DNA of 64,000 nt from Patescibacteria group bacterium (GTDB lineage Bacteria; Patescibacteriota; Gracilibacteria; UM-FILTER-43-11), in contig JAHJBZ010000014.1 in assembly GCA_018813295.1 (NCBI GenBank), positions 1 through 64,000 of the forward strand, written 5' to 3'. Below are positions 41,931-49,955 of this stretch, piece by piece. Position 1 is the first letter of the stretch; every line of letters begins with the position of its first letter. The translations under genes were made by a program, and so were the position numbers. The notes under the pieces are model-generated. The model searched no databases. It saw only the letters and a list, made by a program, of their open reading frames with translations, and was not told the origin of the DNA.

Positions 41931-42971
41931 TTAGGAATGATGATGATGGTATTGAGGAGCGTCTTTCATAAATTCCTCGAAGGAATCAAGGGTTAGAGAT
42001 TGTGCTCCGTCGGAGAGTGCTTCGTCTGGTTTGTGATGAACCTCAACAATAATACCATCTGCACCAGCTGCCAAACCTGCGCGAGCAAGTGGTGTTACAA
42101 GGTCGTATCGGCCAGCCGCATGGCTTGGGTCTGCGATGATAGGCAAATGAGAAATTTCCTTAATGAGAGCTAGGGAATTTAGATCTAGTATGTTACGTGT
42201 GGACTGTTCAAATGTTCTGATCCCTCTTTCGCAAAGTACAAGATTTTTATTACCTGCATTCAAAATATATTCGGCGGCAAACATAAATTCGTCGACTGTT
42301 GCGGACATGCCACGCTTAAGTAAAATTGGTTTTCCGAGTTTGGCTACACTAGTTAGCAGATCGAAATTTTGCATATTACGTGCACCGATTTGGATCATAT
42401 CGGCGTATTTATCAAAAGCATCCAAGTGTTCCGTTGAAATACACTCACTTACAATTGGCAGACCGACTTCATCACCAACTTCTTTCATTAATTTAAGCCC
42501 ATCGACGCCCATTCCCTGGAAGGAGTATGGGGATGTACGAGGTTTAAACGCCCCTCCACGGAGCATTTGTGCACCCAGTTTTTTGACGCCTTTGGCGATA
42601 GTTCGAATTTGTTCTTCGGACTCCACACCGCAAGGACCAGCGATAATTACCGCCTTTTTCCCACCAAAAACAATGTCGTCATTAATTTTTACAAGTGTAT
42701 TTTCCGGTTGGTATTCGCGACTTACACGCTTGTAAGGTTTGCTGACCAGCAGTATCTCTTTTACGCCAGGCAAACGAATGACCTGGCCCTCATCGAGTTT
42801 GGTTTTATCACCAATTACACCAATGGCAGTACGTGTTGTACCGTACATTGGTTCGGGTTTTAAATCATGCTCTTTGACGATATTGAGCACGTGATCCACC
42901 ATCTCTTTGGTGGCGCTTTTGTCCATTACTATTATCATAGTAGGTTCGGTTAATGATTTATTAGCATGCAT
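41931..42971 (-). CDS. aroF: DAHP synthase (3-deoxy-7-phosphoheptulonate synthase)
   Basis: First step of the shikimate pathway. An N-terminal ~70-residue ferredoxin-like regulatory domain (MIIVMDKSATKEMV, VIRLPGVKEIL) precedes the TIM barrel of type I-beta. Landmarks: IIAGPCGVESEEQI, MLRGGAFKPRTSPYSFQG, ISTEHLDAFDKYADMIQIGARNMQN, LLKRGMSATVDEF, LCERGIRTFE, LPIIADPSHAAGR and DGIIVEVHHKPDEALSDGAQ. 346 aa; M12 (MIIVM, 42938) is the usual family start and may be the real one. The C-terminus is His-rich. A possible promoter TTGAAG-18-TAATAT lies just upstream. Confidence 0.92.
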   Translation of the reverse strand: MHANKSLTEPTMIIVMDKSATKEMVDHVLNIVKEHDLKPEPMYGTTRTAIGVIGDKTKLDEGQVIRLPGVKEILLVSKPYKRVSREYQPENTLVKINDDIVFGGKKAVIIAGPCGVESEEQIRTIAKGVKKLGAQMLRGGAFKPRTSPYSFQGMGVDGLKLMKEVGDEVGLPIVSECISTEHLDAFDKYADMIQIGARNMQNFDLLTSVAKLGKPILLKRGMSATVDEFMFAAEYILNAGNKNLVLCERGIRTFEQSTRNILDLNSLALIKEISHLPIIADPSHAAGRYDLVTPLARAGLAAGADGIIVEVHHKPDEALSDGAQSLTLDSFEEFMKDAPQYHHHHS

Positions 42972-43064
42972 TTTTTAATTAGTTAGATATTACAGTAAGT
43001 ACTTGAATTGCTTCAAGGGTTAATAAAACCTGTAATATCCGAACTTATTGAAATGCATATATTA

Positions 43065-43131
43065 ATTTTAAATTTACAATTTTAAATTTTAAAACTTGTT
43101 TGTAAATTGTTAAATGTAAATTGTAAATTAA
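43065..43131. repeat. R7 AT-rich inverted repeat
   Basis: AATTTACAATTTTAAATTTT pairs with AAATGTAAATTGTAAATT; part of the 305-bp gap 42972-43276. Confidence 0.6.
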
Positions 43132-43132
43132 A

Positions 43133-43262
43133 AAATCCGCTCTATAGGCGGACGTTATTGTTATGAAATTGGTATATGGAACAACGGCCGCTTAGCGGGT
43201 TTCAAAATAAAATCCAAAGAAGTACCAGTTGTTCATATTCATAACATGGAATATTTTACTCT
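43133..43262. other. Structured intergenic segment of unknown nature
   Basis: Contains TCCGC/GCGGA hairpin and a longer imperfect stem TTATGAA..ATATGGAACAAC with GTTGTTCATATTCATAA around a ~45-nt loop, ending near an eight-T run (plus strand). No ORF. Could be a small RNA or another repeat. Confidence 0.35.
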
Positions 43263-43276
43263 GTTTTTTTTAAAAA

Positions 43277-43549
43277 TCAAATTTTATCTTTCTTATCCTG
43301 CTTAGCAAAGTATCTTAACAAAGTTAATCTAATTTGGATTATTTGCACTCTTGCTTCTGCTTCGTCTTTTTGTGCTTCTTCGGTACATCTTTTTTTAACT
43401 TCATGTAAAAATGGGAACTTAGTTCCACTTAAAAGTCTTCTAATTTCCCCTATTCGCATTCGGTGTGCAACATCGGTATCTGCTATTGTTGCAATTTCGG
43501 TAGCCTTTTCAAATTCATCAAGATTTTTACCTGCAACTGTTTCAGTCAT
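43277..43549 (-). CDS. Hypothetical helical protein
   Basis: 90 aa, no family recognised. Mostly alpha-helical and charged; ends with Lys-rich DKKDKI and has one Cys. No signal peptide or membrane segment. A promoter TTGACT-17-AACAAT lies 30-60 nt upstream. Divergent from the secreted DDWEAP-repeat protein. Function unknown. Confidence 0.6.
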   Translation of the reverse strand: MTETVAGKNLDEFEKATEIATIADTDVAHRMRIGEIRRLLSGTKFPFLHEVKKRCTEEAQKDEAEARVQIIQIRLTLLRYFAKQDKKDKI

Positions 43550-43576
43550 AAAGATGGGGGCTAGATATAAGGTGAT

Positions 43577-43605
43577 ATTGTTGCTTTAATTTTAAAAAAA
43601 GTCAA
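43577..43605 (-). promoter_or_regulatory. Candidate promoter of the 90-aa gene
   Basis: TTGACT, 17 nt, AACAAT on the minus strand. Confidence 0.4.
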
Positions 43606-43665
43606 ATTTATGGGTAGTTTTGTATATATGGTAAAATCAATATATATAACCTAACTTATTAAATT

Positions 43666-44796
43666 ATGAAGCTAAAAACTTATATAACTTTGATGGCATC
43701 AATTTTAATGATTCTGCCTATTTTTACACTTACAGTAAATGCGGCTGAAGATGATTGGGAAGCTCCAGTTGCAATAACTTCTGAAGATGATTGGGAAGCT
43801 CCGAATGCAATTACCTCTGAAGATGACTGGGAAGCTCCGAATGCAGTTGTTGCTGATGGTGCAGATACTGTTGCGCCTACAGATGATATTGTCATTGGTG
43901 GTTGGAATAGCGTGGTAGATGACTGGGAAGCTTTACCAGGGAATAGTGAAGGCATTTTTTCACCAGGTGGTTTTGGTCTTAAGGGTGAAGCTCAAGACGA
44001 ATTATCAGGGTTTGGTTTATGGTGGAGTGGCGTTAAAGAAACAGTTGGTTTAACATTTACTTTTGGTGCTGAAAAAAAGGCACAAAAACGACTTCAGTAT
44101 GCTGAGGAAAATCTTCAAATGGCTGCTGGCTTAGCAGGTTCCGATGACCCGGAAACGCAAGATAAAATTGAAAAATTGGTTGGCAGGGCACAAAAACATA
44201 TGAATAAAATTGAGAATACTCAAGATAAATGGTTCGATGAAAATAGTGAAGGCTCACAGGAATTAGTTGGAAATATCGTTCGTCACAACTTAAATCGCGA
44301 ATTAGTAATGGACGGTCTTGAGGAAACAGCACCGGAAGGCAGACGTGAGCGCGTAAGGGAAATGCGTCAAGATGGTCGTGAGGGTGGTGAACGATTGATG
44401 AATGGATTGGCAGATGAAAATGTCCCAGAAGACGTGAGGGGATATCTGCAAGGTGCAGGAGAATATCTTGGTGGCCAGGCTGGAGGAGAAGCATTTTTTG
44501 ATGTATTTAGACCAAATCCTGCCGGAGATGGAGATGTAGATGCCGCATCAGGATTGCCAACAGGCAAGCGCCAGATTGAAGCTGAAAAAGAAGATTCTGC
44601 CTACATCCAAATAGGTGACATTACAGAAAATTCCGGTTACATCCAAATAGGTGATGTTCAACCTGATGTTGATGAAGCAAGTGCACCGCCAACCGAAGAA
44701 GTTGGTCCAGGAACAACTCAGCCTAATGTTGGAGGTGCAGCAGGAGTTAGTCCTGATGTAATTGATCCGGCAGTAGCGCCAGGTGCAAGATGGTAA
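43666..44796 (+). CDS. Secreted protein with DDWEAP repeats
   Basis: Signal peptide ~1-26 (MKLKTYITLMASILMILPIF...NAA). Immediately after come three 12-residue repeats (EDDWEAPVAITS, EDDWEAPNAITS, EDDWEAPNAVVA) and a degenerate fourth (VDDWEALPGNSE). A middle helical region (~125-230; EKKAQKRLQYAEENLQMAAGL, HMNKIENTQDKWF) looks like the DUF5667-type helical segment seen in exported CPR proteins. Near the C-terminus YIQIGD occurs twice. The low-complexity tail is Pro/Asp/Val rich. 376 aa, acidic. Function unknown; the DNA of the repeats is almost identical, so copy number may vary between strains. Confidence 0.75.
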   Translation: MKLKTYITLMASILMILPIFTLTVNAAEDDWEAPVAITSEDDWEAPNAITSEDDWEAPNAVVADGADTVAPTDDIVIGGWNSVVDDWEALPGNSEGIFSPGGFGLKGEAQDELSGFGLWWSGVKETVGLTFTFGAEKKAQKRLQYAEENLQMAAGLAGSDDPETQDKIEKLVGRAQKHMNKIENTQDKWFDENSEGSQELVGNIVRHNLNRELVMDGLEETAPEGRRERVREMRQDGREGGERLMNGLADENVPEDVRGYLQGAGEYLGGQAGGEAFFDVFRPNPAGDGDVDAASGLPTGKRQIEAEKEDSAYIQIGDITENSGYIQIGDVQPDVDEASAPPTEEVGPGTTQPNVGGAAGVSPDVIDPAVAPGARW

Positions 44797-44800
44797 TTAA

Positions 44801-44830
44801 TTGACAGTATTAAAATTAACGTGATATAAA
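44801..44830 (+). promoter_or_regulatory. Promoter of the RAYT transposase
   Basis: TTGACA, 18 nt, TATAAA, directly after the stop of the preceding gene; ~54 nt before the RAYT ATG. Confidence 0.65.
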
Positions 44831-44883
44831 GGTGTCTCTTTTGTATTTAAGTAGATATTTTTGCATTTTAATGAATAAGAGAG

Positions 44884-45504
44884 ATGAAATTAAAACATCG
44901 CGATTCTCAGAGCCGTATTTACGTTGAAGACGGTACGTATTTTGTTACAACAAACACATTTAATTGGTGTCCGTATTTTAAAGAACGGATATTTTGTGAT
45001 TTTTTTGTGGAGAATTTGAAGTTATGTAAAAAAATTAAGGGATTTTATTTATATGCGTGGTTTTTGGGGTATGATCATTTTCATTTGTTGGTGCGGCCGG
45101 GAGAAGGGTTTGGTTTGTCGAAAATAATGCAATTTTTAAAACGTCATATTTCACGAAATATTAATATAATTATGGGATATAAAACCGAATCGAACATCAC
45201 TCCCGAAGGCGCGATTGGCCAATCGCGCCTTCGGGGTACCGTCCCTCCGGAGGTGATTGAGCAATTCGATGAATATGTTTTAAATTTAAAAAACCAATTC
45301 CACCAAAAATACCCAAACCAAAAACCATACCCACGATTTGGGTGGCAAAAATCATACCACGACCATTATATCCGTAACGACAATGATTTCGACAACCATT
45401 GGTTGTACATTAAACGCAATCCGACAAAACATGGGCTGTCGAATAATTGGCCGTACATATTTTTAAATGACAAATATGAGGATTTAATTGATAACCCTCT
45501 ATAA
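44884..45504 (+). CDS. REP-associated tyrosine transposase (Y1/RAYT)
   Basis: Y1 (HUH) transposase related to IS200/IS605 TnpA. Motifs: DGTYFVTTNTFNW, the metal-binding HxH in YDHFHLLVRPGEG (H65/H67), LKRHISRNIN, and the catalytic Tyr in WQKSYHDHYIRND (Y158), then NPTKHGL. 206 aa, complete reading frame with its own consensus-like promoter. Family members (RAYTs) cut and mobilise REP palindromes. Here the window holds nine R1 palindromes, and one lies inside this gene (45202-45235), translated as residues ~107-118. No flanking IS ends are visible, so it is a domesticated/RAYT rather than an IS copy. Confidence 0.88.
   Translation: MKLKHRDSQSRIYVEDGTYFVTTNTFNWCPYFKERIFCDFFVENLKLCKKIKGFYLYAWFLGYDHFHLLVRPGEGFGLSKIMQFLKRHISRNINIIMGYKTESNITPEGAIGQSRLRGTVPPEVIEQFDEYVLNLKNQFHQKYPNQKPYPRFGWQKSYHDHYIRNDNDFDNHWLYIKRNPTKHGLSNNWPYIFLNDKYEDLIDNPL
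45202..45235. repeat. R1 palindrome inside the RAYT gene
   Basis: Perfect 34-bp palindrome (half CCCGAAGGCGCGATTGG) in frame between the HxH and catalytic-Tyr motifs; ATTGG replaces the ATGG of the other copies symmetrically. Confidence 0.85.
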
Positions 45505-47850
45505 TCACCTAATCTCCGCACCCTTTGCCTGTAAACGACTTATAACCTGCTTGTGGACTGCGCCCACTTCCTCTTCTGTTAATGTGCGGTCGGGAGCTTG
45601 GTATGTAATGGAATATGTGAGTGCGCGCTTATCGGATGAAATTTTATCTCCGGCATATTCATCGATTAATTCAACAGTTGTGATTATTTTTTTATCTGTT
45701 GCATGAATTGTTTTGAAATAATCGGATGCGAAGTTCTTTTTTGGAATTGAGATACTGATATCGAGTTGTACTGATGGGAATTTTGGAATTTCTGAGTATT
45801 TTGGACGGGTGTCGATGTTCATTCCGTGTATTTCTTCAACATTCATTTCTAAAACTGTGACGTTAGTTTTGATGCCAAAGTTTTTCAGAATTTGGGGGTG
45901 AACTTCATAAATACGACCGACGCTTTTCCCTCTGAAAACAACCTCACCAATGCGGCCTGGGTGCATGTGCGGGGCTGGCTGGCCGTTAAACGGAATTACG
46001 TCTGCAATGTCGATCATTCCCTGGAGGACTCGGAAATCTTCACCGACTGTGGCGGCAATTAGGGATGAGTGTTCCTCGTGTTTATCGCCTTTTTTATGAT
46101 AGGTTCTGTTGAGTTCGAACAATCTGAATGTGTTTTTGTAGCGGAGGTTATCAGCAATTGTTTCGAGCATTCTTGGAACCAGGCTTTGGCACATAAGTGA
46201 CATGTCGCTGGAAATTGGGTTGGTGACTTCGATTGATTCGGCATCTTTTTCCATGCTGCATTTAGCTAGAAGCTCAGGCCCTGAGAATGCGAACGTATAA
46301 ATTTCATCAAATCCTCTGGCAACTAAACGTTCTTTCGCTTTCTTTTCAAATTCGAGCTTGTAGTTTGTGGAAACAGGAGAGATGTCCATGACTGGAGTAA
46401 CTTCCGGAATATTGTCGTAACCATAAATTCGCGCAATTTCTTCGATCATATCCGCTTCACGGTGTACGTCATTCAGGCGCCAGGACGGGATGGAGACCTT
46501 ATAACCATCTTTTGATTTACTGTGTTCGAAACCGAGGTCAGTTAAGATTTTTTCAACCTTTTTTGGTTCTATATCTGTGCCGACCAAGCGGTTGATTTGG
46601 GAGAAACTGAGATTTAATTCACGTTTTTCTTGTGGAACATTTCGGATATCCATAACCTTGCTGGCAACCTTTGCATTCGGGCAAATTTTGAGTATGAGCT
46701 TAGTTGCATGGACTAATGCCTTCATGGCAATTTCATCATCAACTCCTTTTTCGTATATATTGGAGGCTTCGCTACGATGATTAAGTGCCTGTGAAGCTCT
46801 TCGTACCAATGCAGAGTTAAAAACAGGTGCATGTAACCAAATTTTATTGGTACTTGATTTAATTTCACTTTGATAACCACCCATAATTCCGCAAAGGTCG
46901 TAGATCTCTTTTTCGTCCGCTAAAACCACTACATTATCGGGCAATATACGTTTTACCTGGTCTAATGTGACTATTTCTTCACCTTTTTTACTAAGTCGCA
47001 TCACATGCTTTTTGCCGGTTAATTGTTCTTTATCAAACGCATGGAGTGGCATTCCGGATTCCAACATTACATAATTTGTAATATCGACGATATTTGAAAT
47101 TGGACGGATACCACAAGCCGAAAGCCTCTTTTGCATCCAATCCGGTGATTCTCCAATTTCTATTCCCGTAATATATACTCCGCAATAACGAGAGCAAGTG
47201 CTGTTATCAGCAATATTAACCTCAATTGGTGGGGGGGTATTTATTTCCGGAATCTTCCATTCCTTTTCACTCTTCTTCCATTTAGCAAGACCGTTTGCCA
47301 CAAATTCACGTGCAAAACCACGGTGGGAAAAAAGATCAGAGCGGTTTGTGATTGCGTGGTTGTCGACATCTAGGACAATATCATCGAGCCCTAGTATTTT
47401 GACAAATGGAGTTCCAAGGGGGGTTTCTTTTGTAAATCTATGAATGGAATCTCCTTCCTCTACAAGACCTAACTCTCTATCTAAACAAAGCATTCCCTCG
47501 GAAGTGACACCACGTAATTTAGCCTTTTCAATTATGTGACCTGTTTGTAATCTTGTTGGTGCAACAGCTACAGGGACTCTGCTTCCAACTTCCATTTTAG
47601 CCAGTTTACCAAAAATAACCTGGATGGGCTTTTCCTTTCCAATATCCACTTGCGTGATAGAAAGCTTATCAGCGTCTGGATGCTTTTCAATCTTTTTTAA
47701 CTCACCGATAACGACATTACCAAAGCTATCAGCAACTGATTCCATCGTTTCCACCTCCGCAGAGTTTGCGGTAATGATCTCCTTTATTTTTTCATTATCC
47801 TTTTCGGTGATGTCGATAAAATCTCCGAGCCAGTTGAGTGATATTTTCAT
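45505..47850 (-). CDS. pheT: Phenylalanine-tRNA ligase beta subunit
   Basis: Charges tRNA-Phe together with PheS (not in the window). Domain order: N-terminal MKISLNWLGDFIDI, EMAP/tRNA-binding domain (VVIGELKKIEKHPDADKLS, KLRGVTSEGMLCLDRELGL), B3/4 (NRSDLFSHRGFARE, SNIVDITNYVMLESGMPLHAFD), B5, catalytic-like core (YGYDNIPEVTP, LVARGFDEIYTFAF), and FDX-ACB at the C-terminus (SEIPKFPSVQLDISI). 781 aa. An in-frame extension to 47940 exists but its first residues (MAIRAFGF) come from an R1 palindrome; ATG 47850 is the family start. Convergent with the RAYT gene, stops abutting. Confidence 0.95.
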   Translation of the reverse strand: MKISLNWLGDFIDITEKDNEKIKEIITANSAEVETMESVADSFGNVVIGELKKIEKHPDADKLSITQVDIGKEKPIQVIFGKLAKMEVGSRVPVAVAPTRLQTGHIIEKAKLRGVTSEGMLCLDRELGLVEEGDSIHRFTKETPLGTPFVKILGLDDIVLDVDNHAITNRSDLFSHRGFAREFVANGLAKWKKSEKEWKIPEINTPPPIEVNIADNSTCSRYCGVYITGIEIGESPDWMQKRLSACGIRPISNIVDITNYVMLESGMPLHAFDKEQLTGKKHVMRLSKKGEEIVTLDQVKRILPDNVVVLADEKEIYDLCGIMGGYQSEIKSSTNKIWLHAPVFNSALVRRASQALNHRSEASNIYEKGVDDEIAMKALVHATKLILKICPNAKVASKVMDIRNVPQEKRELNLSFSQINRLVGTDIEPKKVEKILTDLGFEHSKSKDGYKVSIPSWRLNDVHREADMIEEIARIYGYDNIPEVTPVMDISPVSTNYKLEFEKKAKERLVARGFDEIYTFAFSGPELLAKCSMEKDAESIEVTNPISSDMSLMCQSLVPRMLETIADNLRYKNTFRLFELNRTYHKKGDKHEEHSSLIAATVGEDFRVLQGMIDIADVIPFNGQPAPHMHPGRIGEVVFRGKSVGRIYEVHPQILKNFGIKTNVTVLEMNVEEIHGMNIDTRPKYSEIPKFPSVQLDISISIPKKNFASDYFKTIHATDKKIITTVELIDEYAGDKISSDKRALTYSITYQAPDRTLTEEEVGAVHKQVISRLQAKGAEIR

Positions 47851-47915
47851 GTTTTTTGTAACGTTAGTCGGGATAAAGATACAGTATTTCCCAAAAAAAT
47901 TGAAGAACATGATGA

Positions 47916-47957
47916 AAAATCCGAAGGCGCGAATGGCCATTCGCGCCTTCGGATTTT
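47916..47957. terminator. R1 palindrome after the H1-like gene
   Basis: 42-bp perfect palindrome with AAAATCC/GGATTTT ends, 18 nt beyond the stop of the H1-like gene and upstream of pheT; T-run suits termination of the H1-like transcript. Confidence 0.65.
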
Positions 47958-47975
47958 GTGTTTGATTTAATTATT

Positions 47976-48485
47976 TTATTTCTTCTTTGTTTTCTTGGTA
48001 ACAGACTTCGCCTTTTTTGCCACTTCTTTCGCTTTACCTGCTTGAGCTTTGGCTTTTCCCGCGACAGACTTTGCCTTTTTCATTCCCTCTTTTGCTTTGG
48101 CTGTAACGGACTTTGCTATCTCTTCTCCTTTTTTATATTTAGACATTACATAAGAACCTGGATGTTGAAAAAATGAAGACCACTCTGCTTTTAACTGTTT
48201 AAATATATGAGATTGGCCGGTTTCTTCGCCCTGAATAAAATCGATGATATCGTTGCTCATTGCAACTAATTCTTCACCGGCTACTTGTGGGGCGTCTTTT
48301 AGATGTTCGTATTTCTTACGATTTTCCGGCATTCCAAGCCAACTTTTTTGCCAGGCATCAACTTTCTTATTATCGATTCCGGTTTTGGCCTGGATTTTGG
48401 AAAAAATTTTGCCTGCTGCTTTTTTGACTGAGTCTGGAGTGGTTTCAGTCTTTTTTTGAGGTTTGGTTTTTGTTGCTGTACTCAT
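47976..48485 (-). CDS. Histone-H1-like Lys/Ala-rich protein
   Basis: 169 aa. The N-terminal ~115 residues are a globular, charged domain without a recognised family (VDAWQKSWLGMPENRKKYEHL, EELVAMSNDIIDFIQG). The C-terminal ~50 residues are a Lys/Ala tail of repeated AKSV/AKE/KKAKS units resembling eukaryotic H1 and bacterial HU/AlgP-type tails. Nucleoid binding is the likely role. No Cys, no signal peptide. Its own downstream R1 palindrome probably ends transcription before pheT. Confidence 0.7.
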   Translation of the reverse strand: MSTATKTKPQKKTETTPDSVKKAAGKIFSKIQAKTGIDNKKVDAWQKSWLGMPENRKKYEHLKDAPQVAGEELVAMSNDIIDFIQGEETGQSHIFKQLKAEWSSFFQHPGSYVMSKYKKGEEIAKSVTAKAKEGMKKAKSVAGKAKAQAGKAKEVAKKAKSVTKKTKKK

Positions 48486-48605
48486 AATTGTAGAGTTAAA
48501 TTATCATATTATAATAACAAATTTTTGACGAAAAATCAAGTTTCTATTGATCTTTTTGTTTAAAGATGTTAAAAGTATACACCTAATAGCCTATAAATAT
48601 TATTT

Positions 48606-49034
48606 ATGTTTCCTGAGCCTGAAATTGATATTGACGATCAGGATGAAATAAATCCAGTTCCTAAGAATCTGGATCGTCTGGCTGCTGTAAATGTTGTGCT
48701 GGGGCGTATTCGAAGCATTACAGAAATTATATTAAACGGTGATCAGGGTGAGGGTGGATTAGTTAAGCAAGAGCTGGATCATTTCGGGCTTTTGGCGAGC
48801 CTTCTTGAAAAACATGTAACTGCAAGCAGGGAGGGGGTTGCAGCACGTTTGGAATTGGATTTGACCCAAGGCAGACCTGGTGATGCTCCCACTTTTAAAA
48901 AACATGTACAAAGTGATTTTGATGCCATTGTTGCCAATGTAAGCCTGGAGCGTCAGGGGTATATTTTAGAGAGCCTGCGTTTGATAAGGGCAATGCTTCA
49001 ATTGTCACAAAAAGAGTCTTTAGACAGTGAATAA
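48606..49034 (+). CDS. Lineage-specific protein, paralogue A
   Basis: 142 aa, acidic start (PEPEIDIDDQDEINPVP) followed by four predicted helices. Clearly related to the next gene: LDHFGLLASLLEKHV ... FKKHVQSDFDAIVANVS ... ILESLRLI aligns with IDHYALLARLLEAHL ... FSHNVQSDFDTLIAALS ... ILRDLNRI. No known family. Both lack signal peptides. Function unknown. Confidence 0.65.
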   Translation: MFPEPEIDIDDQDEINPVPKNLDRLAAVNVVLGRIRSITEIILNGDQGEGGLVKQELDHFGLLASLLEKHVTASREGVAARLELDLTQGRPGDAPTFKKHVQSDFDAIVANVSLERQGYILESLRLIRAMLQLSQKESLDSE

Positions 49035-49036
49035 AT

Positions 49037-49065
49037 TTGACCCTTTATTAAAAAAATGATAAAAA
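49037..49065 (+). promoter_or_regulatory. Candidate promoter of paralogue B
   Basis: TTGACC, 17 nt, TAAAAA, beginning 3 nt after the paralogue A stop. Confidence 0.45.
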
Positions 49066-49098
49066 GGTGGCCTTAATTAAATTTTAAAAAATACTATT

Positions 49099-49587
49099 AT
49101 GACTCAACAAGTTGACTCCCATGACCCAGATAGATCTGAAGCTGCTGCAAAGCGACCAGTTGCACCAAATACCGTTGACCTTGTACGACAACGTATTGCA
49201 AGTTTATTAGAAGAATTGAGTAGTTGTGACAGACGTGATAGTGGTGAGTATGCTGCACTTTTTGGTAATCAAAATGATGATGGGCAAGCAGTAAGAATTT
49301 CTGAAGCCTGTGGTATGAATCAAAATACTCAATTAAAAATTGATCACTATGCGCTTTTAGCCAGATTGCTGGAGGCACATCTTAGCGAGGACGAGGACGT
49401 GGAAGAAGTTTCTCAAAATCGTGGCTTAAGACCCAATGACCGTTTTGCTTTTAGCCACAATGTTCAAAGCGATTTTGATACTTTGATTGCTGCTTTGTCA
49501 GAAGAACAATTGGAGGAAATTTTACGTGATTTGAATCGAATTCCGGCAGCTGCTCGACTGTTTATATCGGAGAGTTTATCCCGATAG
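49099..49587 (+). CDS. Lineage-specific protein, paralogue B
   Basis: 162 aa, tandem paralogue of 48606-49034 by the shared HxVQSDFD motif and preceding LLxxLLExH helix. N-terminal ~30 residues polar. Contains two Cys (ELSSCDRRD; SEACGMN) absent from paralogue A's equivalent positions. It has its own promoter, so the two may be regulated separately. Function unknown; a helical-bundle protein-interaction role is plausible but not shown. Confidence 0.65.
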   Translation: MTQQVDSHDPDRSEAAAKRPVAPNTVDLVRQRIASLLEELSSCDRRDSGEYAALFGNQNDDGQAVRISEACGMNQNTQLKIDHYALLARLLEAHLSEDEDVEEVSQNRGLRPNDRFAFSHNVQSDFDTLIAALSEEQLEEILRDLNRIPAAARLFISESLSR

Positions 49588-49646
49588 AAGGCCCAATTGT
49601 AGGCCCCCGCCTGAGGCGGGTAGGTCCGATCACCGATGGAACGGTG

Positions 49647-49700
49647 GTTTTTTCCTGTTGTAGGGACGCGAGATCTCGCGTCCCTACAACAGGAAAAAAC
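49647..49700. repeat. 54-bp perfect palindrome (R5 type)
   Basis: Loop-less palindrome centred on AGATCT, half GTTTTTTCCTGTTGTAGGGA plus CGCGAGA. The T-run before and A-run after make it a possible bidirectional terminator for paralogue B. The rest of the 368-bp gap 49588-49955 has a CCCGCC/GGCGGG hairpin at ~49604 and a promoter, no gene. Confidence 0.85.
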
Positions 49701-49901
49701 ACCAAAACACCGTCTACCGCCAGAATCATTATCCCTGATATCCAGGTGGGTGTCCGCACTCTCCTGCCACGGCGGGAAAGGATATAAGACTCCCTTAATT
49801 ATGATTTGTAGAAAAAATAATGGCGAGTAGCGAGTGTTCCAGCTGGTTTCATTTTATTATATAACTACTCAATAAAACAATTGACAGATGGCATGCGGCA
49901 T

Positions 49902-49930
49902 TTGGAGAATAAAAAAATTCATATTATAAT
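49902..49930 (+). promoter_or_regulatory. Promoter of the zinc-finger-like gene
   Basis: TTGGAG, 17 nt, TATAAT, 25 nt before the ATG at 49956. Confidence 0.55.
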
Positions 49931-49955
49931 TTGGTTCCTATAATTAATTTTAAAT

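Noticed and set aside
44884-45504. Complete IS200/IS605 insertion sequence
   Set aside because: No tnpB and no flanking hairpin ends at the expected distances; size and context fit a RAYT.
47851-47940. N-terminal extension of pheT
   Set aside because: The first residues come from an R1 palindrome, and the conserved PheT start (MKISLNWLGD) is at 47850.
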